64,000 nt of DNA from BOG-1155 sp050012495 (GTDB lineage Bacteria > Desulfobacterota > Syntrophorhabdia > Syntrophorhabdales > WCHB1-27): NCBI GenBank assembly GCA_050012495.1, contig JBEKHB010000013.1, positions 1 through 64,000 on the forward strand, written 5' to 3'. The notes beneath the pieces are model-generated. The model made no database searches. It saw only the letters and a list, made by a program, of their open reading frames with translations, and had not been told where the DNA came from. Within the stretch, counting starts at the first letter, position 1. Every line of letters starts with the position of its first letter. Positions 42,793-50,849 of the stretch are shown in pieces. The position numbers were made by a program, and so were the translations under genes.

Positions 42793-44121
42793 TCAGGTAA
42801 ACTTGTGCGTCTTAGCGTTCCCTATCTTGCTTAAAGTAAAAAGAGATTTGCCATGCGCAGTGAGGGGCATCTCTGGAAGAATAGCGAATGATGTGCGACA
42901 TTCCGGCCCCATCACTACTCGAATCCGCCGCGTAATCTCTTCTTGCTCTGCTTCCTTAAACTCACCATTAACAACAAGATTTATGCGGATCCAATCAAAG
43001 TCCTCTTGTATTACCTGAAAGTGTTTCACTGAGGATTTGAAGTAGAAAAGATGCGTGAAGTATTCGCCGTGAATAATATCCCCGCGTTTCGTCAAAAAGT
43101 TGTCGGAAATGCGGCCCTCAATTCTCTTGAGGGTTGGCAAGGGGTTTCCACATCCACAACTTTCACCCCCCTTTATGGCGATGTCCCCGATCTCATACCT
43201 CAAAAGAGGCATTACTCGATTATGAAGCGTTGTCACAATGAGTCTGCCGCGCTCACCCGGTTCAACCGCCATATCGACGTCATTCACCACTTCAACTGTG
43301 TGATTAAAGGATAAGACATGCAGGTTGCCTTGCTTGCATTCTCCCGCTATGGCGCCACATTCTCGGGACCCATAAAAATCGAACACGCGTGTCTTAAACG
43401 CTTCCTCAATAGTGGCGCGCATAGTATCTGTCAGTCTTTCGGCCGAACTCACGATGAATAAGGGCGCATGAACTCGCCGGGCCTTATCTCTCATGTATCG
43501 GGATAACGTAAAAAGGGAATTAGCGTAACCTCTAATCATGTCCGGCTTAAGCGAGTTAATGGTATCAACGCATAGAGAAAGCGTTCTTGGGGACAACGCA
43601 AAAGCGTTTACATAAACGGTACCACGCAGCACGCCGACAAGCTGTTTTTTCCAGTCGCCTGCCCAGTTAAGCAAATCCGCTTCTGAACCCCAAATCAAGA
43701 GCTTTTTCAACGCTCTGGTGTCGTAACCCAAAAGTTCCCTGTAGAAGTAGTTGATTGCATGGGCAACATATCGATCATACTCCGCATCTTGCAGCAGCAA
43801 TATCGGATTTCCGGTAGAACCTCCTGAGGTGTTCTGTCTATGCTTCATCCGGGCGAAGTCGTCCGCGAGAAGGTCCGGAAAGCATTGCCTCACGACGCTC
43901 TTTGTCAGAATTGGGTACTTCCTGAGACCGGCGTAACGTTCTCTATAATACTTTACATTCGCCAATGCATACGCAGAATTCTGTAGTTCGTATTCCTCGG
44001 CCTTAGTCACTACAGACGTAACAATAGATTCATATTCTTCCTCGTTCCCGTATGGTAGAATGCGTCGTTTAATCCTCCTTAGAAATGCGGCTGAATTGAA
44101 AACAAGGGTATCGAAGGGCAT
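42793..44121 (-). CDS. CapK/PaaK-like adenylate-forming protein, copy 2; first gene of the EPS operon
   Basis: The 442-residue protein shows RQNTSGGSTGNPILLLQDAE (P-loop-like), VFDFYGSRECGAIAGECKQG, LLRYEIGDIAIKGGESCGCG, PTLKRIEGRISDNFLTKRGD and IIHGEYFTHLFYFKSSVKHF. It matches copy 1 in all blocks, including the shared EYFTHLFY/EFFTHLFY end. It leads a minus-strand run of 17 genes. The 782 bases upstream hold the repeats described separately; I could not fix a promoter. Confidence 0.87.
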   Translation of the reverse strand: MPFDTLVFNSAAFLRRIKRRILPYGNEEEYESIVTSVVTKAEEYELQNSAYALANVKYYRERYAGLRKYPILTKSVVRQCFPDLLADDFARMKHRQNTSGGSTGNPILLLQDAEYDRYVAHAINYFYRELLGYDTRALKKLLIWGSEADLLNWAGDWKKQLVGVLRGTVYVNAFALSPRTLSLCVDTINSLKPDMIRGYANSLFTLSRYMRDKARRVHAPLFIVSSAERLTDTMRATIEEAFKTRVFDFYGSRECGAIAGECKQGNLHVLSFNHTVEVVNDVDMAVEPGERGRLIVTTLHNRVMPLLRYEIGDIAIKGGESCGCGNPLPTLKRIEGRISDNFLTKRGDIIHGEYFTHLFYFKSSVKHFQVIQEDFDWIRINLVVNGEFKEAEQEEITRRIRVVMGPECRTSFAILPEMPLTAHGKSLFTLSKIGNAKTHKFT

Positions 44122-44903
44122 TGTGAGCTTTACCGGGCGGCTGAGGTGACGGTCATTTTACGGCCTCTTGTGCAGTTGACATGGGAATTGGAGGAGGCAG
44201 CCTATGCTGCCCGAGTGCAGATGCGAGGCCGATCCATCTCAATAATGAGTGCAAAGAACAACTACTCAACACTTCTCATCAAAGAAATAGATCAGGCTAC
44301 CGCCTCTGGGAATGATTGTAAATCTTTGGACTTATGCGTATTATCACAGCATACATTGTAAATCTTTGGACTTATGCGTATTATCACAGCTTACAAGGAA
44401 CGGTAATTTACATTAAAATAGGATACGGGTCAAAAGCAAGACAAAAATATAGTAACAAACTGTTAAGACTGTCGATAAAAACAACGGTCCTTTTTGCCAT
44501 TGTTTACTACGTTTACCCTCTTCTCAGCCTCTTCGGCACGCATTTGTCACCAACCGTCTCAGCAATCCCTTCCCGATTTCGTTCTGTTGCAAGCCATTCA
44601 GAATGGGTGTTTACGAATGTGCACACGAAAGTGCACGGTAGTGAGGGGGGGGGTGGGGGGTAGACCCGGGTTTTCACCGGAGTGACGACTAAAGTCGGAG
44701 TTTTTCACAGCTTCTGGACGGCGGGCACCCGCTACTGATGTTCTTTCACCGGTGTTGAAGCGGTCCGGCGAGCACGGCGACCGGGAAGGGGGGCTCCACG
44801 TGCCGTGCCCGCCGGGCGCCCGCGCAGCGGGTGGAGACCGCTTGAGCCCCCACGGAAGATAAGCCGCCCTGCCTGAAGATAAGACGGCTCATGGACTTGC
44901 TCA
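44122..44903. other. 782-base non-coding region upstream of the EPS operon
   Basis: No convincing gene is seen on either strand. The left two thirds are AT-rich and include the tandem duplication at 44315-44390. A run of G interrupted by T lies at 44643-44660. The right third (44700-44890) is very GC-rich with many short inverted GC repeats (for example CCGGCGAGC, GCCGGGCGCCCG). ORFs of 60-110 residues here have the composition of chance frames. The EPS promoter and leader must lie here. Confidence 0.5.
44315..44390. repeat. tandem direct repeat, two copies of 36 bp with period 40
   Basis: The 36-base unit at 44315-44350 (starting ATTGTAAATCTTTGGACT and ending TTATCACAGC) is repeated exactly at 44355-44390, with 4-base spacers atac and ttac. 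The unit contains TTGGACTTATGCGTATTAT, which could include promoter-like parts. Only two copies are present. Confidence 0.9.
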
Positions 44904-45365
44904 CTAACTATGGGCACTTTTCGCCGGTCGGACCCGAAGGATCTCCACGGTCCCCTTTGTTCCATCCACGCGTATAATGTCGCCGTCTTTAATCATTCCT
45001 GTGAGGCCCGCTGCGCCCACCACTGCCGGAATGGCATGGTCTCTGGCGACTCCCGGAGCGATAGCCAGCGTACCGCCACGTTCTGTAGCCAGTGCCCCGA
45101 GCCGGGGTATGATCGCTATGAGGTTCCGTGAGGCGGTGCTGCACACCAACAGTGCGCCCTTTTTTATTCGATACAGCGCAGCGAGATTATCAGGGTCGGA
45201 CAGAACCACGGCCGGGCCTTGCGCTACTCCGGGTGACGCGGCCGTCCCCTTTATCGCCTTTCCAATTGCCCGTCCTTCAACGGCAGCCGACTGTGAGTCT
45301 TTTTTGTCCTCGTCCCAGGTGAATTCTTCTGACCTGATGTCACGACAAAGTGATACATGTCCCAT
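44904..45365 (-). CDS. stand-alone PEP-utilising swivelling domain lacking its histidine
   Basis: The 153-residue protein consists of an acidic N-terminus and a PEP-utilisers mobile domain (residues 37-143): IKGTAASPGVAQGPAVVLSD, GALLVCSTASRNLIAIIPRL, then ERGGTLAIAPGVARDHAIP AVVG and DGDIIRVDGTKGTVEIL. In PEP synthase and PPDK the equivalent segment is GG-x-T-x-H, with the His phosphorylated. Here the His position is Ile102. The domain therefore probably does not carry phosphate but may bind a partner. It is divergent from a LysR gene and has a strong promoter. Confidence 0.8.
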   Translation of the reverse strand: MGHVSLCRDIRSEEFTWDEDKKDSQSAAVEGRAIGKAIKGTAASPGVAQGPAVVLSDPDNLAALYRIKKGALLVCSTASRNLIAIIPRLGALATERGGTLAIAPGVARDHAIPAVVGAAGLTGMIKDGDIIRVDGTKGTVEILRVRPAKSAHS

Positions 45366-45427
45366 GGTTTTACACTCTTCTCCTTTCGTATTGTGTGGAT
45401 CGCATATTCCGTGACCCCATGTGCAAA

Positions 45428-45456
45428 ATTTTAGATGATTATGGTTGACATGTCAA
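45428..45456 (-). promoter_or_regulatory. strong sigma-70 promoter of the swivelling-domain gene
   Basis: TTGACA (45451-45456) and TAAAAT (45428-45433) on the minus strand are 17 bases apart. The -35 lies inside the palindrome at 45444-45457. Transcription would start near 45421, with a leader of about 55 bases to the ATG at 45365. Confidence 0.65.
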
Positions 45457-45457
45457 C
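45444..45457. promoter_or_regulatory. 14-bp perfect palindrome, probable LysR operator
   Basis: GTTGACATGTCAAC is its own complement. It overlaps the -35 of the minus-strand promoter and lies about 54 bases before the LysR start codon. A second near-palindrome, AAGATT-T-AATCTT (45463-45475), follows six bases later. Two adjacent dyads between a LysR gene and a divergent target are the usual site layout for this family. Confidence 0.6.
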
Positions 45458-45510
45458 TTAAAAAGATTTAATCTTAATTCAGAATAACTTAATATACAAT
45501 TTCGGGGGCC

Positions 45511-46422
45511 GTGATGATTCTGAACATGAACCAGTTGAGGGCGTTCTATACCACCGCAAAATTGGGAAGTATCACAAAGGCGGCCCGGGAGTTGATGGTC
45601 ACGCCGCCGGCGATTACCATGCAGGTGAAACAACTTGAAAGAACCGTGGGCATCAGGCTTCTGTTCCGCGAAAGCCACGCGATTCGCCTTACAGACGTAG
45701 GTGAAGTGGTTTTCAAAAAGGCGGAGAACATCTTCGGCGAGATCCGTGAAATGGAAAACCTCTTTGAAGACGTATCCACAGGCAAGTCAGGGCAGCTCCG
45801 GATAGGATGTACGCAAACATCTGCAAAATACCTCATGCCCCCACTGATAACGGCATTCAAGGATGCTTATCCTGGGTTGCGGATTGTCCTTGACCAGGGG
45901 TCTAATGCCGAGATGGTAAAGAGTGTCCTGGACCACAAGAACGAGCTGGCCCTCATCCGGAACGTGTCGGATGACAGAAGACTGAAGGTAAGAGTTATCG
46001 GCAAGGTGGAGGTGGTGCTGACAGCGGCCCAGGAAAGCGTCTACTTTCCATCTGAAAGCATCTCGATTTCAGAGCTGCCCAAGGCCCCCCTCATCGTGTC
46101 GGAGGAAGGCTCGGCCACGAGGGACGTTATTCGCGAATATCTCCGAAGGTTCAGGGTGATCCCTTCCGTGGCTATTGAATCGGCAAACAGGGATTTCATG
46201 AAGGAACTCGTGCGTCAGGATAAGGGCGTCGGCTTCTTTGAAAGGTACGAAATGGAAGAACCCTCAGAAAAGGCCCTCAGAGAGGTCCGTATCCTGGAAG
46301 GCGCCCCTATCATGGAGTTCGGGATTGGATATCTTAACCGGAAAACGCTCTCCCCGGCCGCCTGGGCCTTCCTGAGGCTCCTCGATAAGTCGGAGGATTT
46401 GTTACCGTTTATCAAGCGATAA
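45511..46422 (+). CDS. LysR-family transcriptional regulator
   Basis: The 303-residue protein starts MMILNMNQLRAFYTTAKLGS (an ATG at 45514 or 45526 is also possible). Residues 4-65 give the winged helix (SITKAARELMVTPPAITMQV, KQLERTVGIRLLFRES). Residues 90-300 give the periplasmic-binding-like effector domain (GQLRIGCTQTSAKYLMPPLI; LVRQDKGVGFFERYEMEE). TTGACA/TATACA-like elements and two palindromes precede it. Likely targets are itself, the divergent swivelling-domain gene and perhaps larA, which converges on it. Confidence 0.93.
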   Translation: MMILNMNQLRAFYTTAKLGSITKAARELMVTPPAITMQVKQLERTVGIRLLFRESHAIRLTDVGEVVFKKAENIFGEIREMENLFEDVSTGKSGQLRIGCTQTSAKYLMPPLITAFKDAYPGLRIVLDQGSNAEMVKSVLDHKNELALIRNVSDDRRLKVRVIGKVEVVLTAAQESVYFPSESISISELPKAPLIVSEEGSATRDVIREYLRRFRVIPSVAIESANRDFMKELVRQDKGVGFFERYEMEEPSEKALREVRILEGAPIMEFGIGYLNRKTLSPAAWAFLRLLDKSEDLLPFIKR

Positions 46423-46449
46423 GGGGGTGTGACATGAGAACGGCTGCGT

Positions 46450-47766
46450 TTACCACTCAATCCGCATACTCTCCGGTATCACAGGCAGGACGACCCCTCC
46501 CGACGGGAGGATATTGACCGTCGCCTTAGGGAACGCCTTTGCGACCCTGTCGATGGCGTCCTGAACGGAAGTGGCATACTCAAAGCCCAGCCGGGCAGCC
46601 TGTGCCTTGTCGGCGTCTGATGAAACAAGGAACATTCTGGTGCGACTTACATAGAGTAATGTCATGGCGAGGGCGGAATTGAAGTCCATTGCCAGGCCGG
46701 GGATGAGCGGTTTATGGTCACGGGTGTTATCCATGACGAGCTGCCTCGCGTCGCCCCCTGCTTTTGCAAAGGCGACGTCAAAGGCCCCGAGAAGCGGCGC
46801 CGCGAACCCGCCGTCCTTGATATAGCTCGCATAGAGTATCACCACGCCGCCTTTTTTTGTCACCATGTTCGAGGCGCCAAGGGGCTTCAGGACCTGAGGA
46901 CCCTCGGCGTAAGGAAAGGCCGAGATCAACGTGACGTCCGCGGGACGATCGAAACGCACGCCCAGCTCTTTCTTGCACATCTCGATGCCTGCCCGGTGAG
47001 CCTTTTCAAAGTGGCCGGCCACGATGGCTTTCACGTCGTCATCGGAGTCATATACCACGTTGACGATGAAATCGAGTTTCGCCAGCTTGCCGGCCTCGCG
47101 GACTTCGCTGAGAAAGGGGTTGTTTTCGTCATTTCCCGGGAACACCCCGTTTTCGATCATCAAGGCAGCATGATGGTCCCGGACGCACTCATAGCTCGCG
47201 ATGCCCGGGAGCACCGCCTTCGCGCCGCCTCCGAACCCGGCGAAAGGGTGGGGAATAACGGAGCCGACGGCGATGCGCAGGTCCGCCCCGGCAGCCAGCG
47301 GATGAATTTTCAGGTCTCCCCCGTGTCTCAGGGTTCCTACGGAAACCAGGTCTTCAGCGCGGCTATCATGGTTGACGAACCTGACTTCCCTGGAGAGCGC
47401 TTCTCCGTAGAGCTGTCCTATTTCGGCAGCAGGTACGGGATGGTGAGTGCCGGTTCCAATCAGCACCGTGATCTGGCTGCGTTGTATGCCGTAGTGAGCG
47501 AGGTGCTCCACAAGAGGGGTCAGAATAGCCTTTTTTGGCGTGGTCCGCGCACCGTCATCCACGATGATGACGATCCGCTTTTTATCCTTGACGAGCCGGC
47601 TAAGGGGTGGAGTACCTATGGGATTGATGATCGAGTCGCGTAACAGCCCGGAAATGGACTTAGTTGCTTTTTCAGGCTTCAGCACTGCATGTTTTACCAC
47701 TTCCCAGGACCCGGGAAGCTGAAAATAAGTCTTGCCCTTGTGGCCGTTCAAAAAATATTTCTCCAC
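46450..47766 (-). CDS. larA: LarA-type nickel-pincer enzyme (lactate racemase family)
   Basis: The 438-residue protein keeps the residues that hold the nickel-pincer cofactor in LarA: IVDDGARTTPKKAI (68-81), LIGTGTHHP with H108/H109, IPHPFAGFGGGAKAVLPGIA with H173 and K183 (the cofactor-bearing lysine), and YECVRDHHA with H198/H199. The family swaps stereo-centres of 2-hydroxyacids such as lactate. No larB, larC or larE cofactor genes are in the window; they must be elsewhere. It converges on LysR, 27 bases apart. It could link L- and D-hydroxyacids to the oxidase at 13008-16879. Confidence 0.9.
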   Translation of the reverse strand: MEKYFLNGHKGKTYFQLPGSWEVVKHAVLKPEKATKSISGLLRDSIINPIGTPPLSRLVKDKKRIVIIVDDGARTTPKKAILTPLVEHLAHYGIQRSQITVLIGTGTHHPVPAAEIGQLYGEALSREVRFVNHDSRAEDLVSVGTLRHGGDLKIHPLAAGADLRIAVGSVIPHPFAGFGGGAKAVLPGIASYECVRDHHAALMIENGVFPGNDENNPFLSEVREAGKLAKLDFIVNVVYDSDDDVKAIVAGHFEKAHRAGIEMCKKELGVRFDRPADVTLISAFPYAEGPQVLKPLGASNMVTKKGGVVILYASYIKDGGFAAPLLGAFDVAFAKAGGDARQLVMDNTRDHKPLIPGLAMDFNSALAMTLLYVSRTRMFLVSSDADKAQAARLGFEYATSVQDAIDRVAKAFPKATVNILPSGGVVLPVIPESMRIEW

Positions 47767-47912
47767 CGATAACCCCCCTTTCAGGCTGAGTCGTCAATTT
47801 CCGGACATTATCACAGGTGTACAATGGCGCACTCTCCCTGTCAAGGTTTTTTTAACAGAAGGCGGAGGCGCCCCAGGGGAACAGGTGCTAATGTCTTAGT
47901 CCGCAATTTGCT

Positions 47913-47941
47913 TGACAATTACGGGCTAAACCCTTATATTC
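47913..47941 (+). promoter_or_regulatory. promoter of the yceD-rpmF-plsX operon
   Basis: TTGACA (47913-47918) and TATATT (47936-47941) are separated by 17 bases. The start would fall near 47948, giving a leader of under 20 bases to the ATG at 47966. No other good promoter was seen within the 13 kb of plus-strand genes that follow, though internal ones may exist. Confidence 0.75.
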
Positions 47942-47965
47942 TTACCTCTAAACGGGAAACAACCA

Positions 47966-48487
47966 ATGATTATCAAACTTTACGATATACGGGAAGGCAT
48001 ATCGGTCAGGGGGGCACTGGACGCCTCCACGTTCAAGAGGCCGGAGGACAGCGACATCGCCTTCGCGTCGCCGGTCGACTACGAGCTGAAAATAGAAAAG
48101 GCGGGAGATAGCGTATGGATCCGTGGACCCGTGCGTGCGAGACTCTCCCTGACCTGCGCCCGCTGTCTCGAGCAATTTACCTTCTCTGTCGCGTCAAGAC
48201 TGGACATGGAGCTGCTGCCCAGGCAAAAAGCGCCGGGCGGCCTTGAAGTCGAGTTGAAGACTGAAGAAATGGATATCTACTATTTCGAAGGTGAAGAAAT
48301 AGATATCGATGCCTATATTTTTGAAGAGATAATGCTCAGTATACCTGTAAAGGCCCTCTGCGCGGAATCATGTAAAGGCATATGCCCGGGCTGCGGCAAA
48401 AACCTGAATATTGAGGCGTGTCGCTGCGAAAAGACCGGCCCGACGATTCTGACGGAGAAGTTGAACGCATTTCTTAAAGACCGGTAA
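47966..48487 (+). CDS. yceD: YceD/DUF177 protein
   Basis: The 173-residue protein has LSLTCARCLEQFTFSV (C-x2-C) and a C-terminal ALCAESCKGICPGCGKNLN (C-x3-C-x3-C-x2-C). This is the domain plan of the family found before rpmF in most bacteria. YceD is linked to 23S rRNA processing and plastid ribosome assembly in plants; its molecular action is not fully known. It precedes the L32 gene by ten bases. Confidence 0.93.
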   Translation: MIIKLYDIREGISVRGALDASTFKRPEDSDIAFASPVDYELKIEKAGDSVWIRGPVRARLSLTCARCLEQFTFSVASRLDMELLPRQKAPGGLEVELKTEEMDIYYFEGEEIDIDAYIFEEIMLSIPVKALCAESCKGICPGCGKNLNIEACRCEKTGPTILTEKLNAFLKDR

Positions 48488-48497
48488 GGAGAAAACA

Positions 48498-48680
48498 ATG
48501 CCTGTTCCAAAGAGGAAAACATCGAGGTCGAAGAGAGACAGGAGGAGGACGCACTACAAGCTTTCCTCTCCCGGCGTCATCCTCTGCCCGAACTGCAAAG
48601 AGCCCACCATGCCCCACCGGGTTTGCGCGAAGTGCGGAACCTACAAGGGGAAGAAGTATCTGGCGGTAGAAGAACTCTAG
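48498..48680 (+). CDS. rpmF: 50S ribosomal protein L32
   Basis: The 60-residue protein begins MPVPKRKTSRSKRDRRRTHY, the constant start of L32, and ends with a zinc ribbon CPNCKEP and CAKCGTYKGKKYL (C30, C33, C43, C46). The four cysteines make this the zinc-binding form. AAGGAG lies before the ATG. It is followed five bases later by plsX, the standard order. Confidence 0.98.
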   Translation: MPVPKRKTSRSKRDRRRTHYKLSSPGVILCPNCKEPTMPHRVCAKCGTYKGKKYLAVEEL

Positions 48681-48685
48681 CACGC

Positions 48686-49687
48686 ATGGTGAGAATAGCA
48701 GTCGACGCTATGGGTGGGGATCATGCGCCTCTCGCGATCGTGAGGGGCGCCGAGGCGGCCGCCGCGGAGAAGGTCGGGGAAGTGGTCCTCGTCGGCGACG
48801 AGAATGTGATCGCCCCATTGCTCAAAGTCCGGTCGGGCATCGAAATCGTCCACGCCCCCGTGGCCGTCGAAATGAAGGAATCGCCATCCGTTGCGCTGCG
48901 GAGGAAGAAGGACTCTTCGGTAAACAAGGCTTTAGGTCTGCTGAAATCGGGGAGCGTGGAGGCGGTAGTTTCGGCGGGCAATTCGGGGGCCGTCATGGCC
49001 TTCGCCATCGTCACCCTGGGCCGGATCCCCGGTGTGGAGAGACCGGCCATCCTGACTATACATCCGAACGTCCTGGGCACCAGGTGGATTCTTCTCGACG
49101 CGGGAGGCACGGTCGACTGCCGCCCGTCGCACCTCGTCCAGTTTGCGATCATGGGCAATGTGTTCGCAAAATATGCCCTCGGCGTGGAAGCGCCCAAGGT
49201 CGGCATCCTGAGCAACGGGGAGGAAGAGACAAAAGGGAACGAGCTGACCCGGGAGACGCACGCGCTCCTGAAGGGCGCCGCGCTCAGCTACATAGGTTAC
49301 ATAGAAGGAACGGATCTGTACAAGGGTATGGCAGACGTGGTGATAACCGACGGCTTTGTCGGGAATGTGGCCCTTAAGGTGAGCGAGGGCATGGCGGAAG
49401 CGATACTGGGCATCCTGAAAGAGAAGGTTGCCGGGAGTGTAAGGGCGAAAATGGGGTATCTGCTCCTTTCGGGGGTTTTCAAGGCCCTCTCCCGGATGGT
49501 AGACTATTCCGAATATGGAGGGGCCCCTCTGGTCGGGGTGGACGGGGTCTGCATCATCTGTCACGGGAAGTCGAATGAGCGGGCAATCAAAAATGCGATC
49601 ATACAGGCAAAGGGCTTTGTCGGAAAGAACGTCAGCGGGCGCATAAAGGACGCGATGCAGGACTACGTGAAGGGCAAGGAGCACTAG
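48686..49687 (+). CDS. plsX: phosphate acyltransferase PlsX
   Basis: From the ATG at 48686 (MVRIAVDAMGGDHAP) the product is 333 residues. The family marks are VDAMGGDHAP, VSAGNSGAVMAFAIVTLG, GVERPAILTIHP, LDAGGTVDCRPSHLVQFAIM, YIGYIEGTDLYKG and VDGVCIICHGKSNERAIKNA. PlsX turns acyl-ACP into acyl-phosphate for phospholipid synthesis. The ORF extends upstream in frame into the rpmF coding region, but that part has no valid start. It is followed by an acyl-CoA dehydrogenase where fabH is usual. Confidence 0.97.
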   Translation: MVRIAVDAMGGDHAPLAIVRGAEAAAAEKVGEVVLVGDENVIAPLLKVRSGIEIVHAPVAVEMKESPSVALRRKKDSSVNKALGLLKSGSVEAVVSAGNSGAVMAFAIVTLGRIPGVERPAILTIHPNVLGTRWILLDAGGTVDCRPSHLVQFAIMGNVFAKYALGVEAPKVGILSNGEEETKGNELTRETHALLKGAALSYIGYIEGTDLYKGMADVVITDGFVGNVALKVSEGMAEAILGILKEKVAGSVRAKMGYLLLSGVFKALSRMVDYSEYGGAPLVGVDGVCIICHGKSNERAIKNAIIQAKGFVGKNVSGRIKDAMQDYVKGKEH

Positions 49688-49688
49688 C

Positions 49689-50849
49689 ATGGACTATTTT
49701 TTGACGGAGGATCAAAAAGAAATCAAGAAACTTGCGCGCAGGATCGCAGAGGAAAGGGTGATGCCCGTGAGGGCCGAGTTGGACGAAACAGAGACATTCC
49801 CCTGGGAGATCATGCGGGCGTGCGCGGAAGCGGGCCTTTTCGGCGTGAGCATACCGGAAGCATACGGCGGCCTGGGCGGCGGCTCGTTTGAGAACTGCAT
49901 CGCCGTCGAGGAATTGAGCAGGGCGTGCCTGGGCGTGTCGGTAAGCTATGCGGCAAGCCTTCTCGGCTCCCATCCGATTCTCATCGGCGGAAGCGAGGAG
50001 CAAAAAGCGCGGTATCTGCCTGACGTGGCGAGGGGGAAACGGCTCGCGGCCTTCGGTCTTACGGAGGCGAACGCAGGCAGCGATGCGGCGGGCATCAGGA
50101 CAACAGCGCGCCGGGTGGGGGACGACTACGTCCTGAACGGCACCAAGCAGTGGATTACCAACGGCGGGGAGGCGGAAATTTACTCGGTTATCGCCATGAC
50201 GGACCGCTCCAGGGGGGGCAGGGGGGCGACCGCGTTCATCCTCGAAAAGGGGATGGAAGGTTTTTCCTTCGGGAAGAAGGAGAAGAAGCTGGGCATCAGG
50301 GCGTCGGCCACGAGAGAGCTCGTGTTTCAGGATTGCAAAGTCCCGAAGGAACATGTTATAGGTAGGGAAGGCATGGGGTTCATACTCGCCATGAGGACCT
50401 TCGACCGGACCCGTCCGGGCATCGGGGCTCAGGCGGTTGGGGTCGCCCAGGGCGCCCTCGAAGCTGCACTCGCGTATGCGAAGGAAAGGGAGCAGTTCGA
50501 GCGAAAGATCATATCCTTCCAGGCGGTGCAGCATATGCTGGCGGATATGGCCACGCAGACGGAAGCGGCGCGGGCCCTCGTCTACGCGGTTGCCCGCTAT
50601 ATCGACAGCAACCCGAAGGAGTTCTCGAAGGTGTCGGCCATGAGCAAGGTCTTCCCGAGCGACACGGCAATGAAGGTGACGGTCGATGCATTGCAGATAT
50701 TCGGAGGCTACGGCTACATGCGGGATTATCCCGTTGAAAAGATGATGAGGGACGCGAAGATCCTTCAGATATACGAAGGCACCAACCAGATCCAAAGAAA
50801 CGTCATCGGCCTCGAATTGATAAAGGAAGCGGCTTCGAAGAAGAGATGA
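49689..50849 (+). CDS. acyl-CoA dehydrogenase in the position usually held by fabH
   Basis: The 386-residue protein is a standard ACAD: N-terminal helical domain, AAFGLTEANAGSDAAGIRTT and LNGTKQWITNGGEAEIY (FAD contacts), REQFERKIISFQAVQHMLAD, and QIFGGYGYMRDYPVEKMMRD. QIYEGTNQIQRNVIG carries the catalytic Glu of short/medium-chain enzymes. It starts two bases after plsX and overlaps fabD by four bases. In related genomes fabH lies between plsX and fabD. A role in acyl-CoA supply or anaerobic beta-oxidation is possible; the substrate chain is unknown. Confidence 0.93.
   Translation: MDYFLTEDQKEIKKLARRIAEERVMPVRAELDETETFPWEIMRACAEAGLFGVSIPEAYGGLGGGSFENCIAVEELSRACLGVSVSYAASLLGSHPILIGGSEEQKARYLPDVARGKRLAAFGLTEANAGSDAAGIRTTARRVGDDYVLNGTKQWITNGGEAEIYSVIAMTDRSRGGRGATAFILEKGMEGFSFGKKEKKLGIRASATRELVFQDCKVPKEHVIGREGMGFILAMRTFDRTRPGIGAQAVGVAQGALEAALAYAKEREQFERKIISFQAVQHMLADMATQTEAARALVYAVARYIDSNPKEFSKVSAMSKVFPSDTAMKVTVDALQIFGGYGYMRDYPVEKMMRDAKILQIYEGTNQIQRNVIGLELIKEAASKKR

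Noticed and set aside
44315..44390. Two-unit CRISPR array
   Set aside because: The spacers would be only 4 bases, there are two copies only, and no cas genes occur in the window.
44122..44903. JUMPstart/ops element before the EPS operon
   Set aside because: A CTGTTAAG string occurs, but the GGCGGTAG core is missing and the strand does not fit.
44732..44965. Small ORF of 77 residues in the GC-rich leader region
   Set aside because: Its composition (G, R, P, A) and overlap with the swivelling-domain gene mark it as chance.
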